Below, piece after piece: positions 1 to 8,006 of a DNA stretch of 13,457 nucleotides (position 1 is the stretch's first letter; each line of letters starts with the position of its first letter). The notes under the pieces were generated by a model, which ran no database searches, was not told the origin of the DNA, and saw nothing but the letters and a program-made list of their open reading frames with translations. The stretch is from Sulfuritalea sp. Its GTDB lineage: Bacteria > Pseudomonadota > Gammaproteobacteria > Burkholderiales > Rhodocyclaceae. Location of the stretch: the NCBI GenBank assembly GCA_022843505.1, contig JALHNN010000025.1:1-13457 (forward strand), given 5' to 3'. Made by a program: the position numbers and the translations under genes.

Positions 1-53
1 ACTGCCTGTCTTGTTGTCGGGGACCGCGGCGCAACGCTACCACGATTTGGACA

Positions 54-972
54 TCATTTTTTTGGCACTGCGGCATACAGGGCGGTGAGGCGCGCCGCTT
101 CGTCGGCCACGCGCTGCCGCAGGTCGGGCGGCGCCAACACCTCGACGTCGGCGCCGAACTTGAGGATGTCCATGATCAGTTCGCGGTGGTCGGCGTAGGG
201 GAACTCGAGCCGCCAGGAACCGTCGGCCTCGAATTCGCGTTTCTGCTTCGGGTGCCAGGTTTCCTGAGCCGGCGCCGAGCACTTCGTCGAGGCTGCGGTG
301 CGAGACTTCGCGCGCCTTCTTCTCGATGACGGCGCATTCGCGGATCGAGTCGAGGGCGAAGTTGCGGATGTCGTTGCGCAGGTGGCACCAGGCGTCGAGG
401 TACCAGTTCTCTCGGTAGTACACCAGGCGCTGCGGCGAGACCTCGCGCTCGGTGGTTTCGCCGCTGCCGCGGGCGAAGTAGGTGATGGCCAGGCGCTTGC
501 GGCGCAGCAGCGCGGCGCCGACCTTTTCGAAATGCGCGAGCTTGAGGTCGCGCTTGCCGAGGCCGACGATCATCACCCGGCGGCGGATTTCCTCGGCGGT
601 GTTCTCGGCGCTGCCGAGCAGGCTGTTGAGGCGCGCGATCAGCGGCTGGATGTGCGGGGTGAGAATGCCGCCCGGGTCGAGGTCGGTCAGCAGGTGCTGC
701 ATGGTCAGCAGCGCATGGACTTCGCCCGAGTTGAACCAGAGACCGGGCAGTTCGTACTGGGCGCCGGCCTCGGCGTGCGGGGTGTCGAAGCGGTAGCCGC
801 CCGCATCGCGATCCCAGACGATGGGCGCGTTGAGCCGGTTGCGCATGTATTCGAGGTCGCGCTTGAGCGTGGCGCGCGAGACCTCCAGCGCTTCCATCAG
901 CTCACTGAAGCTGACCAGACGGCGGTCGTGGATCATCTGGTCGATCTTGTAGAAGCGCTCAGTGCGATCCAT
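54..972 (-). pseudogene. WYL-domain transcriptional regulator (YafY-like), frameshifted with an apparent internal deletion
   Basis: This is a DeoR/YafY-type regulator: an N-terminal winged helix-turn-helix (about residues 1-60, with VSRATLKRDLEYMRNRL) binds DNA, and a central WYL domain (about 150-215, with SPQRLVYYRENWYLDAWCH) is thought to sense a ligand. The start at 972 is chosen because GGAGG lies 4 bases upstream; an in-frame start at 996 would place that site inside the gene. The normal frame runs to G235 (LDEVLGAG). The expected C-terminal domain resumes in another frame at 263 (ETWHPKQKREFEADG) and runs 69 residues to a stop at 54-56. About 30 residues usual between these blocks are absent. 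Read without correction, the frame continues as Arg/Pro-rich nonsense to a stop at 37. The result is a pseudogene or an assembly error. The promoter it regulates is unknown. Confidence 0.8.
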
Positions 973-1152
973 GACGCCTCCGCAGGGCCGCCCCAAGGAG
1001 GCGCAGTCGAAACCGGAGCGGGCAAAGCCCGCGAACCGTGGTCACCCCCTTCCCTGGGGCGCAGGCAGGGTTTCGCGGAGCACTGCTCCGCGCTGCCGCA
1101 GCCGGCTGGCTGTGCAAAGCCAGCCGTGGGGCAGGGGATGGGGGGAAGGTGG
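973..1152 (-). repeat. Hairpin-rich intergenic repeat, copy 1, ending in the WYL gene's Shine-Dalgarno
   Basis: This 180-bp gap between rsgA and the WYL gene is made almost wholly of inverted repeats: a 9-bp stem at 1103-1126 (CGGCTGGCT / AGCCAGCCG), an 8-bp stem at 1074-1092 (CGCGGAGC / GCTCCGCG), a 6-bp stem at 1018-1032 (GCGGGC / GCCCGC), and C-rich and G-rich tracts at 1043-1059 and 1130-1149. On the minus strand its last block, 970-1003, holds CGCCTCC pairing with GGAGGCG, so the Shine-Dalgarno of the WYL gene lies in the 3' arm of a hairpin. The last 34 bases, including the ATG, recur exactly in inverted orientation at 13424-13457, and the GCGGGC hairpin is also shared. It resembles the REP-like intergenic elements of GC-rich proteobacteria. 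Whether it is mobile, structural or regulatory cannot be told from one window. Confidence 0.8.
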
Positions 1153-2016
1153 TCATTGTTCCGAAATGAATTGGCGAAAGTGGTCGAGGCGGCGTGGATG
1201 GATGATGCCCTCGGCAAGCGCCTGCTTGATGGCGCAGCCGGGTTCGGCATCGTGCTGGCAATCGCGGAAGCGGCACTGGCCAAGGAAGGGGCGGAACTCG
1301 GCGAAACCGAACTCGATCTCCTGGGCCGTCAGGTGCTTGAGGCCGAATTCCTGCAGGCCGGGGCTGTCGATCAGCGTGCCGCCCGGGCAGGTGTCATTGG
1401 GTAGTTTGTAGCGGCGGGCGTAGGTGGTGGTGTGCTTGCCGCTGTCGAGCGCCGTGGACAGCTCGCGGGTCGGCGCCGCGGCGCCGGGCACCAGGGCATT
1501 GGTCAGCGTTGACTTGCCCATGCCGGACTGGCCGACCAGCACCGAGCTTTCGCCGGCCAGCAGCGGCAGCAGCGGCGAGGGGTCGAACTTGGCGGAAAGT
1601 TCGACGACGCGGCAGCCCAGGGCGATGTAGGGCGCCAGCAGCTTCCTCGCTGCCGGCAGCGCCGCCACCAGGTCGCACTTGTTGAGCACGATGGTGTGGG
1701 TGAGGCCCTGGTGCTCGGCGGCGACCAGGGCCCGCGACAGCAGCATGTCCGAGAACGAGGGGTCGGTGGCGACCACCAGCAGCAGCTGCGTGGCATTGGC
1801 GGCGATCAGCTTTTGCCGGTAGGCGTCGCTGCGGTAGAGCAGGCTGCGGCGCTCGCCATGGGCCATGATCTGGCCATCGGGGCTCAACTGGACTTCGTCG
1901 CCGACGGCCAGCAGGCTCTTCTTGCCTTTCGGATAGCCGGTGGCGATGCGGCCGTCGGCCAGTTCGATCTCATAGTGCCGCCCGAAGGCGGCGACGATGG
2001 TGCCGGCGGCGTTCAA
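1153..2016 (-). CDS. rsgA: Ribosome small-subunit-dependent GTPase RsgA
   Basis: RsgA is a cytoplasmic GTPase that acts late in 30S ribosome maturation. The protein has 287 residues with the family's circularly permuted GTPase order: an N-terminal OB-fold (about 1-65), then G4 NKCD at 112-115, then the P-loop GQSGMGKST at 162-170, HTTT (G2) and DSPG (G3). The C-terminal zinc finger is complete: C248, C253, H255 and C261 in the C-x4-C-x-H-x5-C pattern. The start is TTG at 2016. The TAA of the upstream gene lies in the same frame two codons earlier, so no upstream start is possible, and the next in-frame ATG would cut off the OB-fold. It is the last gene of the protease / dehydratase / rsgA operon, 6 bp after its neighbour and with no clear Shine-Dalgarno, so coupling to the upstream gene is likely. 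Confidence 0.95.
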   Translation of the reverse strand: MNAAGTIVAAFGRHYEIELADGRIATGYPKGKKSLLAVGDEVQLSPDGQIMAHGERRSLLYRSDAYRQKLIAANATQLLLVVATDPSFSDMLLSRALVAAEHQGLTHTIVLNKCDLVAALPAARKLLAPYIALGCRVVELSAKFDPSPLLPLLAGESSVLVGQSGMGKSTLTNALVPGAAAPTRELSTALDSGKHTTTYARRYKLPNDTCPGGTLIDSPGLQEFGLKHLTAQEIEFGFAEFRPFLGQCRFRDCQHDAEPGCAIKQALAEGIIHPRRLDHFRQFISEQ

Positions 2017-2022
2017 CGAGGA

Positions 2023-2361
2023 TTACAGCGCGAACAGGGCATCGATCTTGGCGGCGCAGATGAAGTCGTTTTCCGACAGGCCGCCGATGGCATGGGTGGT
2101 ATAGCTCACGGTGCACTGGCCCCAGCCGACGGCGAGGTCGGGGTGGTGGTCCTCGCGGTGCGAAATCCAGGCCGAGGCGTTCACGAAGGCCATGGTCTCG
2201 TAATAGTTCTTGAACTTGTAGGCCTTGCTGATGACCTGGCCTTCGCGCTGCCAGCCCTCGAGCGTGGCCAGCAGCTTCGCGGCTTCGTCGTCCGTGAGCG
2301 GCGGCACGCCGCCTTCGCAGGGCTTACATCTGCCTTTGGCGAGATCGCAGACCATGGTCAT
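2023..2361 (-). CDS. 4a-hydroxytetrahydrobiopterin dehydratase (pterin-4a-carbinolamine dehydratase)
   Basis: The enzyme dehydrates pterin-4a-carbinolamine, regenerating the pterin cofactor used by aromatic amino acid hydroxylases. Bacterial relatives are also linked to molybdopterin metabolism. The 112-residue protein is of normal length and carries the active-site segment HREDHHPDLAVGW (68-80, with H72, H73 and D75) and the following VSYTTHAIGGLSENDF block. Its N-terminus has a CDLAKGRCKPCEGG stretch (C5, C12, C15) that resembles a small metal-binding knuckle. The start at 2361 is preferred because AGGA stands 7 bases upstream; the alternative ATG at 2355 would be 13 bases away. No phenylalanine hydroxylase gene is nearby, so its physiological partner cannot be named. 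It sits 10 bp after the protease gene and 6 bp before rsgA, within one operon. By family it would be phhB, but I leave the symbol open. Confidence 0.93.
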   Translation of the reverse strand: MTMVCDLAKGRCKPCEGGVPPLTDDEAAKLLATLEGWQREGQVISKAYKFKNYYETMAFVNASAWISHREDHHPDLAVGWGQCTVSYTTHAIGGLSENDFICAAKIDALFAL

Positions 2362-2371
2362 TTTGCTTTCC

Positions 2372-3616
2372 TCATGCGTGATGCAGCCGCGCGATGCGCT
2401 GGCTGGCCGGGGGGTGGGAATCGTGGAACAGCGAATGCAGCGGGTCGGGCGTCAGCGTCGCCGCGTTGTCGCGGTAAAGCTTGACCAGCGCGGCGATCAG
2501 GTCGGCGGCGGCGGTCTGCTTGGCGGCATAGGCGTCGGCTTCGTATTCGTGCTGGCGCGATAACGCCGAAGTCAGCGGCGCCAGCGGAAACAGGAACACC
2601 GGCAGCACCATGGAGAACAGCATCAGGCCCATCGCCGTGCTGCCGGCGCCGACTCCCAGGCCCTGGTAGAACCAGGGCTGGTCGATCAGCTGGCCGAGCA
2701 GCCAGAGGAAGGCGAGGCTCATCGCGCCCATCAGCGCGATGCGCTTGGCGACGTGCTTGTGGCGGAAGTGGCCGAGCTCGTGCGCCAGCACCGCCTCGAT
2801 CTCCTGCGGCGCCAGCTTTTCCAGCAGGGTGTCGAAGAAGACGATGCGCTTGGCGCGGCCGAAGCCGGTGAAATAGGCGTTGCCGTGGGCCGAGCGCTTC
2901 GAGCCGTCCATGACGAAAAGGCCGGAAGAAGCGAAGCCGCAGCGCGTCAGCAGGGCTTCGATGCGCTCCTTGAGCGAGGCATCCTCGAGCGGGGTGAATT
3001 TGTTGAACAGCGGCGCGATGACCGTGGGGTAGAGGAAGAGGATCAGCAGGTTGGTGGCCAGCCACAGCAGCCAGACATACAGCCACCAGTTCCGGCCCAT
3101 GGCGTCCATCAGCCAGAGCACGGCATAGAGCAGCGGGCCGCCGATGGCGACGGTGAGTGCGGCGCCCTTGACCAGGTCGGCAAGCCAGAGCTTCCAGGTC
3201 AGCTTGTTGAAGCCGAAGCGCTCTTCGATGACGAAGCTGCGATAGAGGCTGGCCGGCAGGCCGACGACGAAGCCGATCACGGCGACGGCGCCGAACAGGG
3301 CCAGGCCCTGCAGGTGGCCAGCGCCCAGCCAGCCGCGCAGGCTGCCGTCGATCAGGGCCAGCAGGCCGCCCAGGGTGAACAGGACCAGCATCAGGGTATC
3401 GACCAGGATCTCGAAAAAGCCGAGGCGCACCTTGGCGGCCGTGTAATCGGCGGCCTTGCGATGGTCGGCAAGTTCGATGCGGCCGAGGAAGTCGGCCGGC
3501 ACCTGGTCGCGGCGGGCGGCGACGTGGCGCAGGTGGCGCAGGTCGAGCCAGAGCCGCAGTCCGGTGGACAGCAGCAGCGCGGCGACGAAGATCAGGGTGA
3601 AGGTTTGCGGGCTCAT
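2372..3616 (-). CDS. M48 family integral-membrane metalloprotease (Ste24/CAAX protease 1-like)
   Basis: This is a predicted zinc metalloprotease of the inner membrane, 414 residues. The catalytic motif HELGH is at 279-283 (E280 catalytic, H279 and H283 zinc ligands). The third ligand is in EYEAD, with E357 and D361 in the M48 ExxxD pattern. Several hydrophobic helices lie before it (near 1-23, 68-90, 105-125, 150-172 and 178-200), and two follow it (near 290-310 and 328-350). FNKFTPLED and GNAYFTGFGRAKRIVFFDTL are typical of the Ste24 branch rather than the shorter HtpX. In eukaryotes Ste24 cleaves prenylated proteins; bacteria lack that substrate, so membrane protein quality control is an inference. 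It heads the operon with the dehydratase and rsgA. Bases upstream of the ATG read CCCTCCCC, so no Shine-Dalgarno is visible. It is divergent from orn across a 55-bp gap. Confidence 0.93.
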   Translation of the reverse strand: MSPQTFTLIFVAALLLSTGLRLWLDLRHLRHVAARRDQVPADFLGRIELADHRKAADYTAAKVRLGFFEILVDTLMLVLFTLGGLLALIDGSLRGWLGAGHLQGLALFGAVAVIGFVVGLPASLYRSFVIEERFGFNKLTWKLWLADLVKGAALTVAIGGPLLYAVLWLMDAMGRNWWLYVWLLWLATNLLILFLYPTVIAPLFNKFTPLEDASLKERIEALLTRCGFASSGLFVMDGSKRSAHGNAYFTGFGRAKRIVFFDTLLEKLAPQEIEAVLAHELGHFRHKHVAKRIALMGAMSLAFLWLLGQLIDQPWFYQGLGVGAGSTAMGLMLFSMVLPVFLFPLAPLTSALSRQHEYEADAYAAKQTAAADLIAALVKLYRDNAATLTPDPLHSLFHDSHPPASQRIARLHHA

Positions 3617-3631
3617 GGGGAGGGATCGCTG

Positions 3632-3640
3632 TGCGAGAAT
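3632..3640 (+). promoter_or_regulatory. Possible extended -10 promoter element for orn
   Basis: TGCGAGAAT in the 55-bp gap between the protease and orn matches an extended -10 (TGn plus GAGAAT, 4 of 6 to consensus). It lies about 30 bases before the orn ATG. The same pattern, TGCGATAAT, appears before leuC. No good -35 is visible. Confidence 0.35.
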
Positions 3641-3671
3641 GCCGCGATCAAGGCACGGTCTGCGGAAAATT

Positions 3672-4217
3672 ATGGCACAGGATCAAAATGCGCTCGTTTG
3701 GCTGGATATGGAAATGACCGGCCTCGACCCGGTCAATGACCGCATCATCGAGCTGGCGCTGGTGGTGACCAACAACAATCTCGAGATCATCGCCGAGGCG
3801 CCGACCTGGGTCGTGCATCAGTCCGACGAGGTTCTCGGCCGCATGGACGAGTGGAACCGCAACACCCACGGCAAGTCCGGTTTGATCCAGCGCGTCAAGG
3901 ATTCGATCATGTCGGAAGCGATGGTCGAGGAACAGGCGCTGGACTTCATGCGCCGCCACGTGCCGAAATCGACCTCGCCGATGTGCGGCAACTCGATCTG
4001 CCAGGACCGCCGCTTCATGGCCCGCTACATGCCGACGCTGGAGGAATGGTTCCACTACCGCAACCTCGACGTGTCGACGCTCAAGGAGCTGTGCAAGCGC
4101 TGGAAGCCGGACGTGGCGAAGGGGCTCAAGAAGCAGGGCAAGCACGAGGCGCTGGCCGACATCCTGGAGTCGATCGAGGAAATGAAGTACTACCGCGAGC
4201 ACTTCATCAACGTGTAG
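3672..4217 (+). CDS. orn: Oligoribonuclease
   Basis: Orn is a cytoplasmic 3'-to-5' exoribonuclease that degrades di- to short oligoribonucleotides, finishing mRNA decay and the breakdown of pGpG from cyclic-di-GMP. The 181-residue protein keeps every DEDDh-family catalytic residue at the same numbers I recall for E. coli: D12 and E14 in LDMEMTGLD, D112 in NSICQDRRF, and H158 and D163 in KHEALADI. The ATG at 3672 is chosen because the family starts just before the first motif; the frame is open further upstream but that part is antisense to the protease gene. Only a weak ribosome site (GCGGAAAA) precedes it. The stop TAG at 4215-4217 directly abuts the stop of the convergent glycosyltransferase gene. 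Confidence 0.97.
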   Translation: MAQDQNALVWLDMEMTGLDPVNDRIIELALVVTNNNLEIIAEAPTWVVHQSDEVLGRMDEWNRNTHGKSGLIQRVKDSIMSEAMVEEQALDFMRRHVPKSTSPMCGNSICQDRRFMARYMPTLEEWFHYRNLDVSTLKELCKRWKPDVAKGLKKQGKHEALADILESIEEMKYYREHFINV

Positions 4218-5819
4218 TCACCCGGCGCGGCGATACAGCCGCAGCCGCTCGCCCTTGTCGCCGGGGCGCGAGGTTTCCTTGACCAGGGTCCAGCCGGCGA
4301 TGTCCCTGTCGGCGCCAGGCGTGGTCTGCACGATCATGTGGCGGCAATGCTCGGCGCGGCTTGCGCCGATGGTGCGTATCCCGTTGAAATAGTCGAGCGA
4401 GGCGCGCTGCGCCAGGCCCAGCCCGCGCCGGGCGATGCAGCCGGGATTGGCGCCGAGCGCCTTGCGCAAGTCGGCGCTGACGGCGCGGTAGGTCTTGCCG
4501 TAGTCGATCCAGGGCAGCCAGAGCAGGGAGAGCAGGACCCAGATCGTGGTCAGCCCGACGCTCCAACGCGCCGCGGCGCGCCAGGGCGAGCGCGGCGTGC
4601 GCAGCATCACGGCGATCCAGGCGACCGTGGCGGCGATGGCCAGCAGGATGGCGAGCGGATGGGCCTCCGCGATGAAGCCGGGGGCGGGCTTGCTGAAGTT
4701 CTTGGCGACGCGCGCCGGCTCGCCGGTGAGCATGGCGATGCCGCCCAGCCAGATCAGTCCGGCGATCATGGTGAAGGTCATCATGCCGAACCAGTCGAAG
4801 GCATTGGCCGCGCCGCGTCGCAGGCGAGCCGCGGCGGATGCCGCGAGCAGGGTCAGCGGCACCAGCGCCGGCAGCAAGGTGGCCGGTTTGGGCGAGTCGG
4901 CGACGAACAGCAGCAGGGCCCAGACGGTGGCGGCCGACATCAGGACGTTCTGCGCCAGGAACGGCTTGCGCCTTTCCAGCCAGAGCGCCCAGAGCGCCAG
5001 CGGCAGTACCGGCCAGGCGGCCCAGGCCAGCATTTCGAGGTGGTTTGCGCCCAATCCGCCATGGAAGCCGAGGCTGGCAAGCTCGGCCGACCACCACAGG
5101 TCGAACAGGGTCGGTGCCTGCTGTCTGAGCAGCAGGGGCCAGGGCAGGGCGATGGCCAGCGCGATGACCAGCGCCGCGCCCCAGGCCTTGAGGCTGTCGC
5201 GTCGGCGCCAGCCGGAATGCAGCATCAGGGTCAGCGCGGTGGCCAGTTCCACGGCGGCAATGTCGCTGCCGGCAGCAAGGAAACTGATGCCCAGTCCGGC
5301 GCCGAACACCGTGCCGCCACGCCATGCCTGCTGCTGCCAGATGGCAAGTCCGCGCAGGGCGATGGCGAATCCAGCAATCGCGGCGACGGCCGGCTGGGCG
5401 TCATGCAGCGGCACCAGCATGCCGAGGGTACCGATCGCCAGCAGCGGCGCGGCCAGCGCGGCGCTGCCGCCATTGAGGCGGTAGGCGGTACGCGATATCA
5501 CCACCAGGTAGAGGCCGCCGAAGAGGGCTGAGGCCAGGCGCGCGGCGTCGTGCCACGGCAGGACGATGCCGAAGGCCTTGCCGCAGAGCGCGGCGATCCA
5601 GTGGTAGAGCGGCGGAACGACCAGCCAGGGATCGCCGGCGATGCGCGGCACCAGCCAGTCACCGGCGGCCATGCCCCAGGCGACACCCAGGTGAAGCGCG
5701 TCGTCGACCTTCCACGGGTCGTGGCCGATGACGCCGGCCAGCAGCCAGATCGCGCACAGCAACCAGGCGGCGCGGCGCGCCAGCAGCGGGGCGGGGGCGC
5801 GGTCAGTCAGGTCGGACAT
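4218..5819 (-). CDS. ArnT-like membrane glycosyltransferase (family 39/83 type)
   Basis: This 533-residue polytopic membrane protein resembles the dolichyl-phosphate-mannose / ArnT-type transferases, which use polyprenyl-phosphate sugars on the periplasmic side. After the first hydrophobic helix (about 17-32) comes the short loop DPWKVDDALHLG. D39 or D40 stands where this family carries its essential acidic residue, and a WLVVPPLYHW segment follows as in relatives. About ten or more hydrophobic segments run to about residue 430, then a soluble C-terminal domain of about 100 residues. The donor, acceptor and any link to lipid A or protein glycosylation cannot be read here; no other glycan gene is in the window. 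A strong terminator separates it from rpmE, so it probably needs its own weak promoter or read-through. I see no clear Shine-Dalgarno before the ATG at 5819. Confidence 0.82.
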   Translation of the reverse strand: MSDLTDRAPAPLLARRAAWLLCAIWLLAGVIGHDPWKVDDALHLGVAWGMAAGDWLVPRIAGDPWLVVPPLYHWIAALCGKAFGIVLPWHDAARLASALFGGLYLVVISRTAYRLNGGSAALAAPLLAIGTLGMLVPLHDAQPAVAAIAGFAIALRGLAIWQQQAWRGGTVFGAGLGISFLAAGSDIAAVELATALTLMLHSGWRRRDSLKAWGAALVIALAIALPWPLLLRQQAPTLFDLWWSAELASLGFHGGLGANHLEMLAWAAWPVLPLALWALWLERRKPFLAQNVLMSAATVWALLLFVADSPKPATLLPALVPLTLLAASAAARLRRGAANAFDWFGMMTFTMIAGLIWLGGIAMLTGEPARVAKNFSKPAPGFIAEAHPLAILLAIAATVAWIAVMLRTPRSPWRAAARWSVGLTTIWVLLSLLWLPWIDYGKTYRAVSADLRKALGANPGCIARRGLGLAQRASLDYFNGIRTIGASRAEHCRHMIVQTTPGADRDIAGWTLVKETSRPGDKGERLRLYRRAG

Positions 5820-5845
5820 GGTTCGCTGGGGCGACCGCCGAAAGG

Positions 5846-5874
5846 AAAAAAGGCAGCCCGAGAGCTGCCTTTTT
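5846..5874 (-). terminator. rpmE: Intrinsic terminator after rpmE
   Basis: A perfect 6-bp GC-rich stem, GGCAGC (5852-5857) with GCTGCC (5864-5869), encloses a 6-base loop. It is flanked by six A on the left and five T on the right. Read on the minus strand the stem is followed by TTTTTT, the classic form, 26 bp after the rpmE stop. The A and T tracts also make it potentially bidirectional, though no plus-strand gene reads into it. Confidence 0.92.
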
Positions 5875-5900
5875 CGGCGTCAAGCAGGGAAGCTCCGCGT

Positions 5901-6110
5901 TCAGGCGGCCTTCTTGCCGTATTTCTGGCGGAAGCGTTCGACACGGCCGGCGGTGTCGACGATCTTCTGCTTGCCGGTGTAGAACGGGTGGCAAGACGAG
6001 CAGACTTCGATGTGCAGCGGCTTGATATTGGTCGAGGCCGTCTTGAAGGTGTTCCCGCAGCTGCAGGTGACTTCGATCTCGGCGTACTTGGGGTGAATGC
6101 CGTCTTTCAT
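5901..6110 (-). CDS. rpmE: 50S ribosomal protein L31, zinc-binding type
   Basis: L31 sits on the central protuberance of the 50S subunit and bridges to the 30S subunit. The 69-residue protein is a standard zinc-containing (C+) form, with C16 and C18 in CSCGN and C37 and C40 in CSSCHPFYTG. The start at 6110 (MKDGIHPKY) is the family start, with AAAGGA 8 bases upstream; a longer open frame reaches 6173 but is not conserved in style. It lies downstream of rho, as in many betaproteobacteria, with its own likely promoter in the 126-bp gap and a strong terminator behind it. The presence of the zinc form suggests it may act as a zinc store, with a zinc-free paralogue elsewhere; that part is inference. 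Confidence 0.97.
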   Translation of the reverse strand: MKDGIHPKYAEIEVTCSCGNTFKTASTNIKPLHIEVCSSCHPFYTGKQKIVDTAGRVERFRQKYGKKAA

Positions 6111-6171
6111 TGGGGTGTCCTTTACGGTTGCAAGCGCGGCACGTGGATTTGGCGGGCCGACAGAACGAAGC

Positions 6172-6200
6172 ATTATCCGCTAATTTTCCGCGTTGCGCAA
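6172..6200 (-). promoter_or_regulatory. rpmE: Probable sigma-70 promoter of rpmE
   Basis: On the minus strand TTGCGC (6195-6200) is followed, after exactly 17 bases, by GATAAT (6172-6177), 5 of 6 to the -10 consensus. Transcription would begin near 6165, giving a leader of about 55 bases to the rpmE ATG. The -35 is poor beyond TTG. Its place between rho and rpmE makes an rpmE promoter separate from rho read-through plausible. Confidence 0.6.
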
Positions 6201-6236
6201 TCGCCCGGACGCCATTCACGCGCCCCGCGGGGAAAG

Positions 6237-7496
<1,260 letters not shown>

Positions 7497-7516
7497 GGAC
7501 TTCCTGCGCGGAAATG

Positions 7517-7573
7517 CCGGCGCGTGGCGCCGGACCTGGGGAGAATCTCGGGGGTGAATTCCGTTCGGAATTC
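7517..7573 (-). promoter_or_regulatory. rho: Rho leader: GC hairpin and 18-bp perfect palindrome
   Basis: Two symmetric elements lie upstream of rho. GAATTCCGTTCGGAATTC (7556-7573) is a perfect 18-bp palindrome. CCGGCGC-GTG-GCGCCGG (7517-7533) is a 7-bp hairpin 20 bases before the start codon. Neither is followed by a T-run. Position suggests a leader structure or operator for rho, but no known motif is recognised. Confidence 0.5.
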
Positions 7574-7641
7574 GGTCAGAGGGGAGGCTGACTCGGCGTT
7601 ACCTGGATTTGGGCGCCGGAAAATTCTTGGTGTTTCTGCGG

Positions 7642-7666
7642 CGGCCCGGAATCAGACTCCAGGCCG
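7642..7666 (-). other. trxA: Hairpin downstream of trxA without a U-tract
   Basis: Fourteen bases past the trxA stop the minus strand reads CGGCCTGGA, a 7-base loop, then TCCGGGCCG, giving a 9-bp stem with one G-U pair. No T-run follows, so it is not a standard intrinsic terminator. It could protect the trxA mRNA 3' end or mark partial read-through into rho. Confidence 0.45.
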
Positions 7667-7679
7667 AAATGTAACGGGA

Positions 7680-8006
7680 TCAGAGATTGCTGTCAATGAA
7701 GGCCGTGAGTTGCGACTTCGACATGGCGCCGACTTTCTGCGCCTCGACGGCGCCGCCCTTGAAGAGCAGCAGGGTCGGAATGCCTCGAATGCCATACTCG
7801 CCGGGCACCTTGGGGTTGTCGTCGATATTGAGCTTGGCGACGCGCAGCTTGCCGGTGTAATCCTTGGCGACCTCGTCCAGGATGGGGGCAATCATCTTGC
7901 AGGGGCCGCACCACTCGGCCCAGAAGTCGACCAGGGTCGGGACGGACGAGTCGAGTACCTCGGCCTTGAAAGTACTGTCGGAAACGTGGTGAATGTGTTC
8001 GCTCAT
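7680..8006 (-). CDS. trxA: Thioredoxin 1
   Basis: A cytoplasmic dithiol oxidoreductase that reduces protein disulfides with electrons from thioredoxin reductase. The 108-residue protein is of standard length, with the active site WCGPC (C33, C36), the buried acidic residue D27 in VDFWAEW, and the cis-proline segment GIRGIPTLLLF. The start at 8006 has GAGGA 5 bases upstream. It is the first gene of the minus-strand trxA-rho-rpmE run and is divergent from fdxA across a 179-bp gap. An MSEHIHHVSD N-terminus is common for this protein in betaproteobacteria. No residue of the fold is missing. Confidence 0.98.
   Translation of the reverse strand: MSEHIHHVSDSTFKAEVLDSSVPTLVDFWAEWCGPCKMIAPILDEVAKDYTGKLRVAKLNIDDNPKVPGEYGIRGIPTLLLFKGGAVEAQKVGAMSKSQLTAFIDSNL

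Noticed and set aside
298..1404. Plus-strand open frame of 368 codons across the WYL gene, the repeat and the end of rsgA
   Set aside because: Antisense to rsgA and the WYL gene and translating a hairpin repeat; no domain or ribosome site supports it.
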